The notes below the pieces were generated by a model. That model had not been told where the DNA came from. It did no database searches and saw nothing but the letters and a program-made list of their open reading frames with translations. DNA of 64,000 bases, from the NCBI RefSeq assembly GCF_014931605.1, contig NZ_CP053382.1, forward strand, positions 1,240,001 through 1,304,000, in the 5' to 3' direction. This DNA comes from Halomonas sp. MCCC 1A13316. GTDB taxonomy: Bacteria > Pseudomonadota > Gammaproteobacteria > Pseudomonadales > Halomonadaceae. Both the position numbers and the translations under genes were made by a program. Shown piece by piece: positions 16,851 through 25,026 of the stretch. Position 1 is the stretch's first letter. The number at the start of each line of letters is the position of its first letter.

Positions 16851-16954
16851 AAAACGCAACGACGCCTCGGCGCGGCCCCTATCGATCTGGAATCGAATCG
16901 GGAAGCGCAGAGACGTCGTTGTCGAATATGTGTCGGCGACCGCCATTGATCGCC
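16851..16954 (-). promoter_or_regulatory. Candidate NasT (ANTAR) leader: two hairpins plus overlapping terminator
   Basis: On the minus strand, hairpin 1 (16954-16935) is GGCGATC-AATGGC-GGTCGCC, a 7-bp stem with a hexaloop whose first base is A and fourth is G. Hairpin 2 (16923-16912) has a 3-bp stem and loop AACGAC, again A1 and G4, 11 nt later. The 5' strand of a terminator-like stem (16921-16905 pairing with 16873-16857, 15 pairs, followed by TTTT) overlaps hairpin 2. This is the known ANTAR antitermination layout. Confidence 0.7.
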
Positions 16955-17077
16955 TCACTCAGTACAGTTCAAGAACCCGGCCAGAATGCCAGAACGCCGC
17001 TAATTTCATTTAAAGAACATGAGGTTGGGCTTCGTAAATGCGACCGGCTGGAGCCCGGCTCCCGCCGGCCGTGCACA

Positions 17078-18114
17078 TCAGTGGTGCGTCGCGGCATCGA
17101 AATGCACAGGGCTGTAGCAAGCCGCCAGCAGCGCCGGGTCGAAGCGTCCACCCGCTTCTTCCAGTTGCCTGACGATGGGCGCGGCGAAGTGCAGCGCGGC
17201 CTGCGGCGTGGGGCGCAGCACGTCCGGGCCGCAGAGCTGCTGGTGGGCGCTTCGTCGTGGGCGAGGGTCTGTAGGTGGCGCACCGAGCGGTCGAGATAGG
17301 GCGGCAGGGCCAGCCATTCGAGCGCCTGGTGGCGGTGTTCGGGTGAGGCGTAAAGCCACTCGCCGGCATCGCGTAGTGCGCGTAGCAGGGCGGCCAGCGT
17401 GGCCGGGTAGCGCTGCGCCCAGGAGCGCGTCACGCCGAGTACCTTTTCCGGGTGGTTGGGCCATAGCTGGGCGCCGGTGGTCACCAGCCGGCCCACCTCG
17501 CAATGGCGGGCCAGGGTGCCCCAGGGCTCGCCGGCACAGAAACCGTCGATCTGCCCGTCGCGCAGGGCTTCGACCATGCGCGGCGGCGGCAGGGCGACCA
17601 ACTCCACGTCGCGGTCGGGGGCGATGTCGCCCAGGGTGAGCCATTCGCGCAGCTGATAGTGCTGGCAGGAGTAGGGGTAGACCATGGCCAGGCGCGGGCG
17701 CTTGCCGCTGCCCTTGCCGCGTAGCCAGTTGCCCAGCGCCAGGGCGCTGTCGGCCGGGTCGCTGCCGAGCGTGGCGCCGCTGGCCTGGCACAGGGCGTCG
17801 GACAGCGTCACGGTATTGCCGTTGCGGCTGAGCAACAGCGGGGCCAGCGTTTCGCAGGGGGCGCGCCCCAGCCCCAGGCTCATGGCCAGCGGCATGGGGG
17901 CGAGCATCTGGGCGCCGTCGAGCAGGCCGGCGGCGACCTTGTCGCGCAGGGTGGTCCAGGCGTTCTCCCGCGACAGGCTGACATCCAGCCCCTGGGCGGT
18001 GAAGCAGCCCCGTTCGCGGGCGACGATCAGCAGGGCGGCGTCGAGCAGTGGAACGAAACCGAGGGAGATGCGCTCGAGTTCCGGCGAGTTGGCGTGGTGT
18101 TGCGGGTGGCTCAT
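17078..18114 (-). CDS. nasS: Nitrate/nitrite-sensing NasS, frameshifted near the C-terminus
   Basis: An NrtA/CmpA-like ligand-binding protein without signal peptide: SLGFVPLLDAALLIVARERG at the start, then RENAWTTLRDKVAAGLLDGAQMLAPMPLA, then FCAGEPWG. NasS binds nitrate or nitrite in the cytoplasm and releases NasT. It starts inside nasT (ATGA overlap). The main frame loses family likeness after LAHDEAP; the expected tail (HQQLCGPDVLRPTPQ ... FDAATHH) lies in another frame and ends at 17078. One missing C in the CCC run (complement of 17245-17247) explains this. Unshifted, the frame runs to 16969 with a foreign tail. Confidence 0.85.
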
Positions 18115-18734
18115 GAGCGGGATCCCCGTGGTTCGGAGGCGGGCACGGTCGGGTTCAGGCGGGCGAGAATGTCGATGACGCTGTCGGCGACCTCGGCGAT
18201 GCGCTGGCCGCGGTCCATTGCCAGCTTGCGCAGCATGCGGTAGGCCTGCTCCTCGTCGCAGTTCTGGTGCTTCATCAGCAGGCCCTTGGCGCGTTCGATG
18301 CGCTTGCGTTCGGTCAGCTGGTTGCGTGCCTTGTCCAGTTCCTGGCGCATGCTCTGGAAGGCGTCGAAGCGGGCGATGGCCACCTCGACGATGGATTCGA
18401 CCCGCTCGGGCACCAGGCCGTCGACCACATAGGCGCTGACGCCGGACTTGAGCGCGGCCTGCAGCATGTCGGAGTCGTGCTGGTCGGCGAAGAACACCAC
18501 CGGGCGCGGGTTCTCGCGGTTGAGCAGCGCCATGCTTTCCAGCGTGTCGCGGTCGGGGCTCTCCATGTCGATGATCACCACGTCGGGCTGGTGGCGTTCG
18601 ACCATCTGGTTGAGGCTGGCCGGGCTCGCGAGCCGGCAGATGACCCGGTGCCCTTCGGCCATCAATGCCTCCTCGACCATGGCGGCGCGTACCACCTCGT
18701 CGTCGACCAGCAGGATGTTCAGGGGTGATGGCAT
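18111..18734 (-). CDS. nasT: ANTAR-domain response regulator, nitrate assimilation antiterminator
   Basis: 207 residues. A receiver-like domain begins NILLVDDEVVRAAMVEEAL, with D56 in VVIIDMESPD. A helical linker and an ANTAR RNA-binding domain follow (about 140-195: ERKRIERAKGLLMKHQNCDEEQAYRMLRKLAMDRGQRIAEVA), including the conserved A-K-G-L-L-M and A-Y/F-x-x-L-R. NasT binds paired hexaloop hairpins in leader RNA and prevents termination; NasS holds it back when nitrate and nitrite are absent. It is transcribed with nasS, upstream of the nirBD operon it probably controls. Confidence 0.93.
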   Translation of the reverse strand: MPSPLNILLVDDEVVRAAMVEEALMAEGHRVICRLASPASLNQMVERHQPDVVIIDMESPDRDTLESMALLNRENPRPVVFFADQHDSDMLQAALKSGVSAYVVDGLVPERVESIVEVAIARFDAFQSMRQELDKARNQLTERKRIERAKGLLMKHQNCDEEQAYRMLRKLAMDRGQRIAEVADSVIDILARLNPTVPASEPRGSRS

Positions 18735-19170
18735 AGTGGCGTCGCTCGTGTCTGGCTAAGGCTCCGTCCCTTGTCAAGCAAGAACCATTCCAAATGTGAG
18801 TTCCCGCGCTCCTGGCGCAGCCTGGCGAAGGGTGGCTTATGGGGCGGTTGCTGCGTCGCAGCGTTCCGGTTGGCATTCTGGCACCAGACTGGTGCATTGC
18901 GGGCGTCGGCCCTGCCGGTTCATGGTGCGCTGACGCATGGGCAAGCCGACGAGTATGCGGCAGCGGAAGAGACATCTGCCTGAAACGGTCGAGTTATACG
19001 CCACATGGCACACATCCTGCTTGATTGCTTGGTAGAAAGAAATCAGGTGAATTCAATGGGAGCGCAACGTTCAGCGCCCCAAGCGGCAACGACGCCCGCC
19101 AACCGCCACCCCTTGGGGACGGCCGTTGGCGGGCGTCGTCGTTACGCGAACGACGAGACAGGAGATGGAC
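18735..19170. other. Divergent control region between nasT and nasA
   Basis: No gene is seen. The region must hold the nasT promoter on the left and the nasA promoter on the right. Its last 110 bp are the structured nasA leader annotated separately. I could not place a convincing sigma-54 or sigma-70 promoter by eye. Confidence 0.5.
19062..19139 (+). promoter_or_regulatory. Candidate NasT (ANTAR) leader of nasA
   Basis: Hairpin 1 (19062-19077) is GCGC-AACGTTCA-GCGC. Its loop is eight bases, not six, but has A first and G fourth. Seven bases later hairpin 2 (19085-19096) is GGC-AACGAC-GCC, a hexaloop with A1 and G4 and the same loop sequence as the nirB-side leader. Hairpin 2 overlaps the left arm of a perfect 15-bp stem (19089-19103 with 19125-19139). 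No T-run follows that stem, so the terminator assignment is less secure here. Confidence 0.6.
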
Positions 19171-21954
19171 ATGCGCGAGGCCCGAACCACTTGCCCCTAC
19201 TGTGGCGTCGGCTGTGGCGTGCTGGCCTGCGTCGAGGACGGCGAGATCGTCGACGTGCAGGGCGACCCGGAGCACCCGGCCAACTTCGGCCGGCTGTGTG
19301 TGAAGGGCTCGGCCCTGCACGAGACGCTGGGCAACCACGGCCGCCTGACCCGGCCGCGGGTCGACGGCGTCGAGGTGGACTGGGAGACGGCGCTGACAAC
19401 GATAGCCGAGCGGCTCACGGCGGTGCAGGCCACCCACGGCTCCCAGGCGGTGGCCGCCTACCTCTCCGGGCAGCTGCTGACCGAGGATTACTACGTCGCC
19501 AACAAGCTGTTCAAGGGCTTTCTCGGTACGCCGCACCTGGATACCAACTCACGGCTGTGCATGGCCTCGGCGGTGGCCGCCCACAAGCGCGCCTTCGGCG
19601 CCGATGCCGTGCCGTGCAGCTACGAGGATCTCGAAGAGGCAGAGCTGGTGGTGTTGGTGGGCTCCAACCTGGCCTGGAACCACCCGGTGCTCTACCAGCG
19701 CCTGAAGGTGGCCAAGCAGCGCAACCCGCTGCTGCGGGTGGTGGTGATCGACCCACGGGTCACCGACACCTGCGAGATCGCCGATCTCTACCTGGGGCTC
19801 AAGCCGGGTAGCGATGCGCGCCTGTTCACCGGGCTGCTGGCGTGGATGGCCAAGCGCAACAAGCTCGACTGGGTCTACCTGGAAGCCCATGTTCAGGGCT
19901 TCGACGAGGCACTGGCCGCGGCGCGCGAGCAGGATGCCGGCGTCGAGGCTATCGCCGCCGACTGTGACGTCGATGCCGAGCGCCTGGAAACTTTCTTCTA
20001 CTGGTTCGCCAGCCACCTGCACGTGGTCACGCTGTTCTCCCAGGGTATCAACCAGTCGTCCAGCGGCACCGACAAGGGCAACGCCATCATCAATTGCCAC
20101 CTGGCGGGCGGCAAGATCGGCCTGCCCGGGGCGGGGCCGTTCTCGATCACCGGCCAGCCCAACGCCATGGGCGGGCGCGAGGTGGGCGGGCTGGCCAACC
20201 AGCTCGCCGCCCACATGGACTACGACACCCCCGGTGCGCGGGATCGCGTCACGCGTTTCTGGGCCACCGAGCGGCGGGTGCCGTGCCTGCCCGATGGCCC
20301 CGGCCACAAGGCGGTGGCGCTGTTCGAGGCGATCGAGCGCGGCGAGGTGCAGGCACTGTGGATCATGGCCACCAATCCCGCCGTGAGCCTGCCGCGTGCC
20401 GACCGGGTGCGCGCGGCACTCGAGAAGTGCCCGCAGGTGATCGTCTCCGAGTGCATGGCCGACGCCGACCTGCTGGCCTATGCCGACATCGTGCTGCCGG
20501 CGTCGAGCTGGTCGGAGAAGGACGGCACCGTGACCAACTCCGAGCGGCGCATCTCGCGCCAGCGCGGCATCCTGCCGCCACCGGGGGAGGCGCGCCACGA
20601 CTGGTGGATCGTCTGCGAGGTGGCCAAGCGGCTGGGCTTCGGCGAAGCCTTCGACTACAGCCACCCAAGCGAGATCTTCGACGAGCACGCCCGGCTCTCG
20701 GGCTTCGAGAACGGTGAGCGCCCGGGTGAGAGCCGCCGGCTGTTCGATATCTCCGGCCTGGTCGGGCTCGACCGGGCCGCCTACGACGCCCTGACGCCGA
20801 TCCAGTGGCCGGTCAATGCCGGCGCCCCTCACGGCACCGCCCGGCTGTTCACCGATGGCCGCTTCGCCACGCCAGATGGCCGCGCGCGGATGCTGCCGGT
20901 GAGCCCGCGGCCGCCGGCACAGGCGCTGGACGCCACGCGCCCGCTGCGGCTCAACACCGGGCGTATTCGCGACCAGTGGCACACCATGTCCCGTACCGGG
21001 CGTGCGCCGCGCTTGATGAACCACCGTGCCGAACCGTTCATCGAGATCGCCCCTGAAGACGCCTGCGAGCTGGGGGTGGAAGAGCATACGCTGGCCCAAC
21101 TGCACGGCGCGGGCGGCAGCTACATCGGCCGCGTGCGGGTGTCGCGCGGGCAGCGCCGCGGTGAGGTGTTCGTGCCGATGCATTGGAGCCGCCACTTCAG
21201 CGGGGCGGCACTCATGGGCGAGCTGCTCGAGGCACACCTCGACCCGATTTCCGGCCAGCCGGAGTCCAAGCATGGCGCTGTTGCGTTGGAGCCGCTGCCA
21301 CTGGGCTGGGAGGCCACGCTACTGGTAGCCGACGACCTGGGCGTGGCGGAAACGGCCTGGTGCGACGAGAGCCGCTACTGGGCACGCATTCCGCTGGGCG
21401 ACTGCCAGCGCTGGCAACTGGCCGGCGGTGAGCCGAGCGCCTGCGGCGGGGTGGAAGGCGCCTGCGGCGGGGTTGAGAAGGCCGAACGCGACTGGCTGTC
21501 CTGGCTGGAAGCCGAGCTGCCGGCACCCACGCTGTGGTGCACCGACCCCGCCAGCGGCCGCCTGCGCGCCGCCGGGGTCGATGAGGCGGGCCGCCTGCGC
21601 TGGTGGTTCATGTCGGGTGCGCCCAGGGAGCTGCCCAACCTGAGCTGGCTGGCCGCGCGCTTCGCTGAGGCCGCCAACGGGGAAGGGCTGGCGCCGCCGC
21701 ACCGCCGACGCCTGCTGGCGGGCTGCGACGACGGCGCCGCCAACCAGGGTCCCGTGGTCTGCAGCTGCCATCAGGTAGGTCAACGCGCTATCCTAGGGGC
21801 CATACGTGAAGGCGATGACAGCGTCGAGGCGCTGGGCGCCAGGCTGGCCTGTGGTACCCAGTGCGGAAGCTGCATTCCCGAGCTGAAATCGCTTATCGAA
21901 GAGGAGAAGGCCCATGCGAGCGCTGAGCCACTTGAAGACAATGCTATCGCCTGA
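19171..21954 (+). CDS. nasA: Assimilatory nitrate reductase catalytic subunit
   Basis: 927 residues from ATG 19171; AGGAG ends 6 nt before it, whereas the ATG at 19165 touches that site. The N-terminal [4Fe-4S] ligands are C8, C11, C15 and C43 (CPYCGVGC ... GRLCVKG). Molybdopterin-binding segments follow (FSITGQPNAMGGREVGGLANQL is typical of cytoplasmic NasA/NarB). The C-terminal domain is BFD-like with CSCHQVG ... CGTQCGSC for a [2Fe-2S] cluster, as in Klebsiella NasA. It reduces nitrate to nitrite in the cytoplasm for NirBD. Its end overlaps cobA by 41 bp. Confidence 0.96.
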   Translation: MREARTTCPYCGVGCGVLACVEDGEIVDVQGDPEHPANFGRLCVKGSALHETLGNHGRLTRPRVDGVEVDWETALTTIAERLTAVQATHGSQAVAAYLSGQLLTEDYYVANKLFKGFLGTPHLDTNSRLCMASAVAAHKRAFGADAVPCSYEDLEEAELVVLVGSNLAWNHPVLYQRLKVAKQRNPLLRVVVIDPRVTDTCEIADLYLGLKPGSDARLFTGLLAWMAKRNKLDWVYLEAHVQGFDEALAAAREQDAGVEAIAADCDVDAERLETFFYWFASHLHVVTLFSQGINQSSSGTDKGNAIINCHLAGGKIGLPGAGPFSITGQPNAMGGREVGGLANQLAAHMDYDTPGARDRVTRFWATERRVPCLPDGPGHKAVALFEAIERGEVQALWIMATNPAVSLPRADRVRAALEKCPQVIVSECMADADLLAYADIVLPASSWSEKDGTVTNSERRISRQRGILPPPGEARHDWWIVCEVAKRLGFGEAFDYSHPSEIFDEHARLSGFENGERPGESRRLFDISGLVGLDRAAYDALTPIQWPVNAGAPHGTARLFTDGRFATPDGRARMLPVSPRPPAQALDATRPLRLNTGRIRDQWHTMSRTGRAPRLMNHRAEPFIEIAPEDACELGVEEHTLAQLHGAGGSYIGRVRVSRGQRRGEVFVPMHWSRHFSGAALMGELLEAHLDPISGQPESKHGAVALEPLPLGWEATLLVADDLGVAETAWCDESRYWARIPLGDCQRWQLAGGEPSACGGVEGACGGVEKAERDWLSWLEAELPAPTLWCTDPASGRLRAAGVDEAGRLRWWFMSGAPRELPNLSWLAARFAEAANGEGLAPPHRRRLLAGCDDGAANQGPVVCSCHQVGQRAILGAIREGDDSVEALGARLACGTQCGSCIPELKSLIEEEKAHASAEPLEDNAIA

Positions 21955-22837
21955 GCTGCTGCAGGCCGCCTTCTCGCGGCTGCACGGCCTGGGGCATATC
22001 GTGCGCTCGCCGTTCGGGCGATCCACCCGCGTTGCCGCACCGACCGTGACCCTGGACGGCGATTGCCATGCCGGCCGGGTCTACCTGGTGGGGGCGGGCA
22101 GCGGCGACGTCGAGCTGCTCACGCTCAAGGCCGCTCGCCTGCTGCAACAGGCCGACGCGGTGGTCTACGACCGCCTGGTGGGCGACGACGTGCTGGCGCT
22201 GATTCCCGCGGGCCACGAGCGCTACTACGTGGGTAAGGAGCGGGGCCACCATAGCGTGCCCCAGGCCGAGATCGGTGCGCTGCTGGTGAAGCTGGCAGGG
22301 CAGGGCAAGTCGGTGGTGCGGCTCAAGGGCGGCGACCCCGGCGTGTTCGGGCGCATGGGCGAGGAGCTCGCCGCGCTGGCCGAGGCCGACGTGGCAGCAG
22401 AAATCGTGCCGGGCATCACCGCCGCCTCGGCGGCCGCGGCCGGCATGGGCATTCCGCTGACCGACCGCGCCCACGCCCAGCAGCTGCGCTTCATTACCGC
22501 CCAGCTGTGCCGCAAGGACGGTGAGCCCGACTGGGCCACCCTGGCGCGCCAGGACGAGACGCTGATCTTCTACATGGGCCTGACCAAGGTCGACGCCATC
22601 TGTGGCGGGCTGCGCCGTGCCGGGCTTCCCGACGACTGGCCGATCATGCTGGTGGCCAACGCCAGCCTGCCCGAACAGGCCTCGCTGGTCGGCACCCTGG
22701 CCGACATGCCGGAGACGCTCGCCGCCACGCCGCTGCCGTCGCCGTGCCTGATCGTGGTCGGCAGCGTGGTGCGCATGGTCGAAACCAGCCAGGCCGCTGC
22801 TCCGTCGGCCCAGGTCGAGGCGTCTCCCTCCCGCTGA
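21914..22837 (+). CDS. cobA: Uroporphyrinogen-III C-methyltransferase (siroheme synthesis)
   Basis: 307 residues. About 50 N-terminal residues without family likeness precede the SUMT domain, which starts at GRVYLVGAGSGDVELLTLKA. It has the VVYDRLV, VRLKGGDPGVFGRMGEE and VPGITAASAAAAG motifs of the enzyme family. It methylates uroporphyrinogen III to precorrin-2 using SAM. Oxidation and iron insertion need other enzymes not seen here. The start lies inside nasA with GAGGAGAAG upstream, so translation is probably coupled. It supplies the siroheme that NirB needs. Confidence 0.93.
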   Translation: MRALSHLKTMLSPELLQAAFSRLHGLGHIVRSPFGRSTRVAAPTVTLDGDCHAGRVYLVGAGSGDVELLTLKAARLLQQADAVVYDRLVGDDVLALIPAGHERYYVGKERGHHSVPQAEIGALLVKLAGQGKSVVRLKGGDPGVFGRMGEELAALAEADVAAEIVPGITAASAAAAGMGIPLTDRAHAQQLRFITAQLCRKDGEPDWATLARQDETLIFYMGLTKVDAICGGLRRAGLPDDWPIMLVANASLPEQASLVGTLADMPETLAATPLPSPCLIVVGSVVRMVETSQAAAPSAQVEASPSR

Positions 22838-22937
22838 ATCGCCCGCACCCAAGCTCCCGTGCTGTTTGAACTGGAAAGGCGTGGCGGCACTGCTCTCTCT
22901 TCTGCTGCTAGTGCTGCTGCTCGAGTGAGGGTGGGGG

Positions 22938-23768
22938 TTAGGCTCGCGAACTCGTGCCAGGGCGCTGCCGACGACCGGCGAGGGCGCGCACGAGCTGCGA
23001 CTTGTTCATGCTCGAACGGCCGCTGATGCGCCACTCGCTGGCCAGTCGGTAAAGCTCGTCTTTGCTCTTCGTTTCGAGGTTCGTCGCGTCACCGTCCGGC
23101 TTGCGCTCGGTGTGCCCGTCGGGCTTCGGCCGCTCGTTCTGCTGGGTCGTTTCCTCGGGCCGCGGCTTTCCTGACTGCTCGATGCACGCCTTCACCGCAT
23201 CCAACAACTCCTCGCGTTTCATTTTCGACGTGCCGGAGATTTCGTACTTCCTCGCCATGTCGAGCAGCTCGGCCTTGGTGCGCAGGTTGAGCCCATAGAT
23301 GTGTTCATGTTCACCCACGCTGTAGGGGAGGGGATCGGACTCGTCGGCCTCTTCGAGCTCTTCTATCATCTGCTTCAGGTACTCGATGACCTTCTTGCGC
23401 TGGGCTTTTTCGCTGACGTTCCAGGCATTGTTGCTGGCACGCTTGTGCGCGACCTTGAATTTCTTGCCTTCCAGGCAGGTCTCGTAGCTGTTGGCGTCGC
23501 ACTTCTCTACGCGCTGATGGGACACGATCAGCCAGTTGTATTCCGTCCCGATGGGGGCGCCGGACTCCTCGGGGGCGCGCGCCGCCCGCCGCTTGGTGGT
23601 CTGATAAGAGATTTCCCACTCATCGGGGCTGAGCTTTCGTTCGCGCCACTCACCCTGGTCGTAGTACCACTTGTGCGAGCGGCCGACGGGCATGCCCGAG
23701 TAGCCTTTGCCTTCGTGCTGCTTGAGGCGGTCATAGCCTTGGGTTTTTCGCTTGTCATCGATAGCCAT
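22938..23768 (-). CDS. Protein with two Rho-N/SAP-like motifs, function unknown
   Basis: 276 hydrophilic residues with no membrane segment. Two related C-terminal motifs stand out: LRTKAELLDMARKYEISGTSKMKREELLDAV (about 160-190) and TKSKDELYRLASEWRISGRSSMNKSQLVRAL (about 235-265). Both resemble the Rho-terminator N-terminal/SAP helix-extension-helix fold, which often binds nucleic acid. A charged linker rich in P, E, K and D joins them. The N-terminal half (HKWYYDQGEWRERKLSPDEWEISYQT) is not recognised. It is convergent with cobA and appears monocistronic. Confidence 0.7.
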   Translation of the reverse strand: MAIDDKRKTQGYDRLKQHEGKGYSGMPVGRSHKWYYDQGEWRERKLSPDEWEISYQTTKRRAARAPEESGAPIGTEYNWLIVSHQRVEKCDANSYETCLEGKKFKVAHKRASNNAWNVSEKAQRKKVIEYLKQMIEELEEADESDPLPYSVGEHEHIYGLNLRTKAELLDMARKYEISGTSKMKREELLDAVKACIEQSGKPRPEETTQQNERPKPDGHTERKPDGDATNLETKSKDELYRLASEWRISGRSSMNKSQLVRALAGRRQRPGTSSRA

Positions 23769-23931
23769 CGCGGAACCTCCTTGCTCTCAACCGAAGTCCA
23801 TCTGTTCCATAGAGAGAGCGTAGTAGTTGACGAAGATGACGAAGTTCCTGGCGCGTGAGTTGCGTCTTCGGCATCTGCTAGGCTGATGCAGCAGACACCT
23901 GGAATGGTGTGAAGCCAGGCAAGGAGCAGAC

Positions 23932-24996
23932 ATGGCCGACAAGGACAGCGGCGTCGAATCGATCTCGCGCTACACTCGACGCGTCATGATTGCCATCGGG
24001 CTTGCCGCCCTCGTAGCGGTGTTGCTCTATTTCGCCAGCCAGCTCATCGATGTGCTGCTGCTGGCCTTTGCCGGCATTCTGGCGGCCGTGGCAATCGATG
24101 GTGTGGTGCGCCTGTGCCAGCGCTACTTGCCGATCGGGCGGCGCTGGGCCCTGGTGATTGCGCTGACGCTGGTCTGTCTGGCGTTTGGCGGGCTGGGGGC
24201 GCTGGTCGGTCCGCGCCTGGCGGAGGAGCTTCCGCAACTGGCGCAGCAGCTTCCTGAGGCCTTTCGCCGGCTTGCGGAGCAAGTGCAGGGAGTCCCAGGC
24301 GTCGAAGCGGCACTGAAGGAGTTCGACAATCCCGCTAGCCTGCTCGGGCAACCGATGCTGGATCGCTTTACCTCCGCCTTCTCCACTACCTTCGGAGCGC
24401 TGACGAATTTCCTGCTGATCCTGCTGGTGGGCTTCTACTTGGTGCTCAGTCCGAGCGAGTACATTCACCACGTGGTACTGCTGTGTCCCCCTGCGCGCCG
24501 GAAGCGCCTGCGCCAGGTGCTGTTCCTGCAGGGGCGCTCGCTGCGCTTGTGGTTGGTGAGCCGACTGATCTCCATGTTGTTCGTCGGCATCGGCGTCGCC
24601 CTCGGTTTGATGTTGATGGGCGTGCCGATGGCCGGCGCGCTGGGGCTGGTGGCTGGGCTGCTGTCCTTCATCCCTTATCTGGGGCCGATCCTGGGGGCCC
24701 TGCCGACGATATTGATCGCCTTTTTCGAATCGCCCGAGCTTGCCCTTTATGCCATCGGGCTCTACCTCGTCATCGAGACGGTGGAGTCGAATATCATCAC
24801 GCCGCTGGCGGCCAAGGGCATGGTCTCTCTGCCGCCGGCCTTTACCGTGATGGTGCAGCTCGCGGGGGCGGCGGTAGCGGGAGTTGCCGGGGTCATGCTG
24901 GCCACTCCCATTGCCGTGGTGGCGGTGGTGGCCGTGCAGATGCTCTATGTGGAGGACGTACTCGGCGACGACGTCGACGTGCTGGGGGAACACTAG
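23932..24996 (+). CDS. AI-2E family transporter (PerM/YdiK-like)
   Basis: 354 residues with the family's topology: two N-terminal helices (about 17-40 and 43-60), one near 72-95, a soluble segment (ELPQLAQQLPEAFRRLAEQVQG), then four to five C-terminal helices. The family's diagnostic LSFIPYLGPILGALPTILIAF and IETVESNIITPL...G..VSLPP motifs are present. Despite the name, only some members export autoinducer-2; others affect sodium or proton exchange or are uncharacterised. AAGGAG precedes the ATG. It is transcribed alone. Confidence 0.88.
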   Translation: MADKDSGVESISRYTRRVMIAIGLAALVAVLLYFASQLIDVLLLAFAGILAAVAIDGVVRLCQRYLPIGRRWALVIALTLVCLAFGGLGALVGPRLAEELPQLAQQLPEAFRRLAEQVQGVPGVEAALKEFDNPASLLGQPMLDRFTSAFSTTFGALTNFLLILLVGFYLVLSPSEYIHHVVLLCPPARRKRLRQVLFLQGRSLRLWLVSRLISMLFVGIGVALGLMLMGVPMAGALGLVAGLLSFIPYLGPILGALPTILIAFFESPELALYAIGLYLVIETVESNIITPLAAKGMVSLPPAFTVMVQLAGAAVAGVAGVMLATPIAVVAVVAVQMLYVEDVLGDDVDVLGEH

Positions 24997-25026
24997 ACGG
25001 TCCGGATGGCCGTCTCGACTGATCAT

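Noticed and set aside
19549..21273. 574-codon open frame on the minus strand opposite nasA
   Set aside because: A shadow of nasA with arginine/histidine-rich composition and no recognisable domain.
22866..22928. A 20-codon hydrophobic peptide (TTG start, LNWKGVAALLSLLLLVLLLE) after cobA
   Set aside because: It looks like a membrane micropeptide, but there is no ribosome site and the start is TTG; GCTG-rich DNA easily makes leucine runs.
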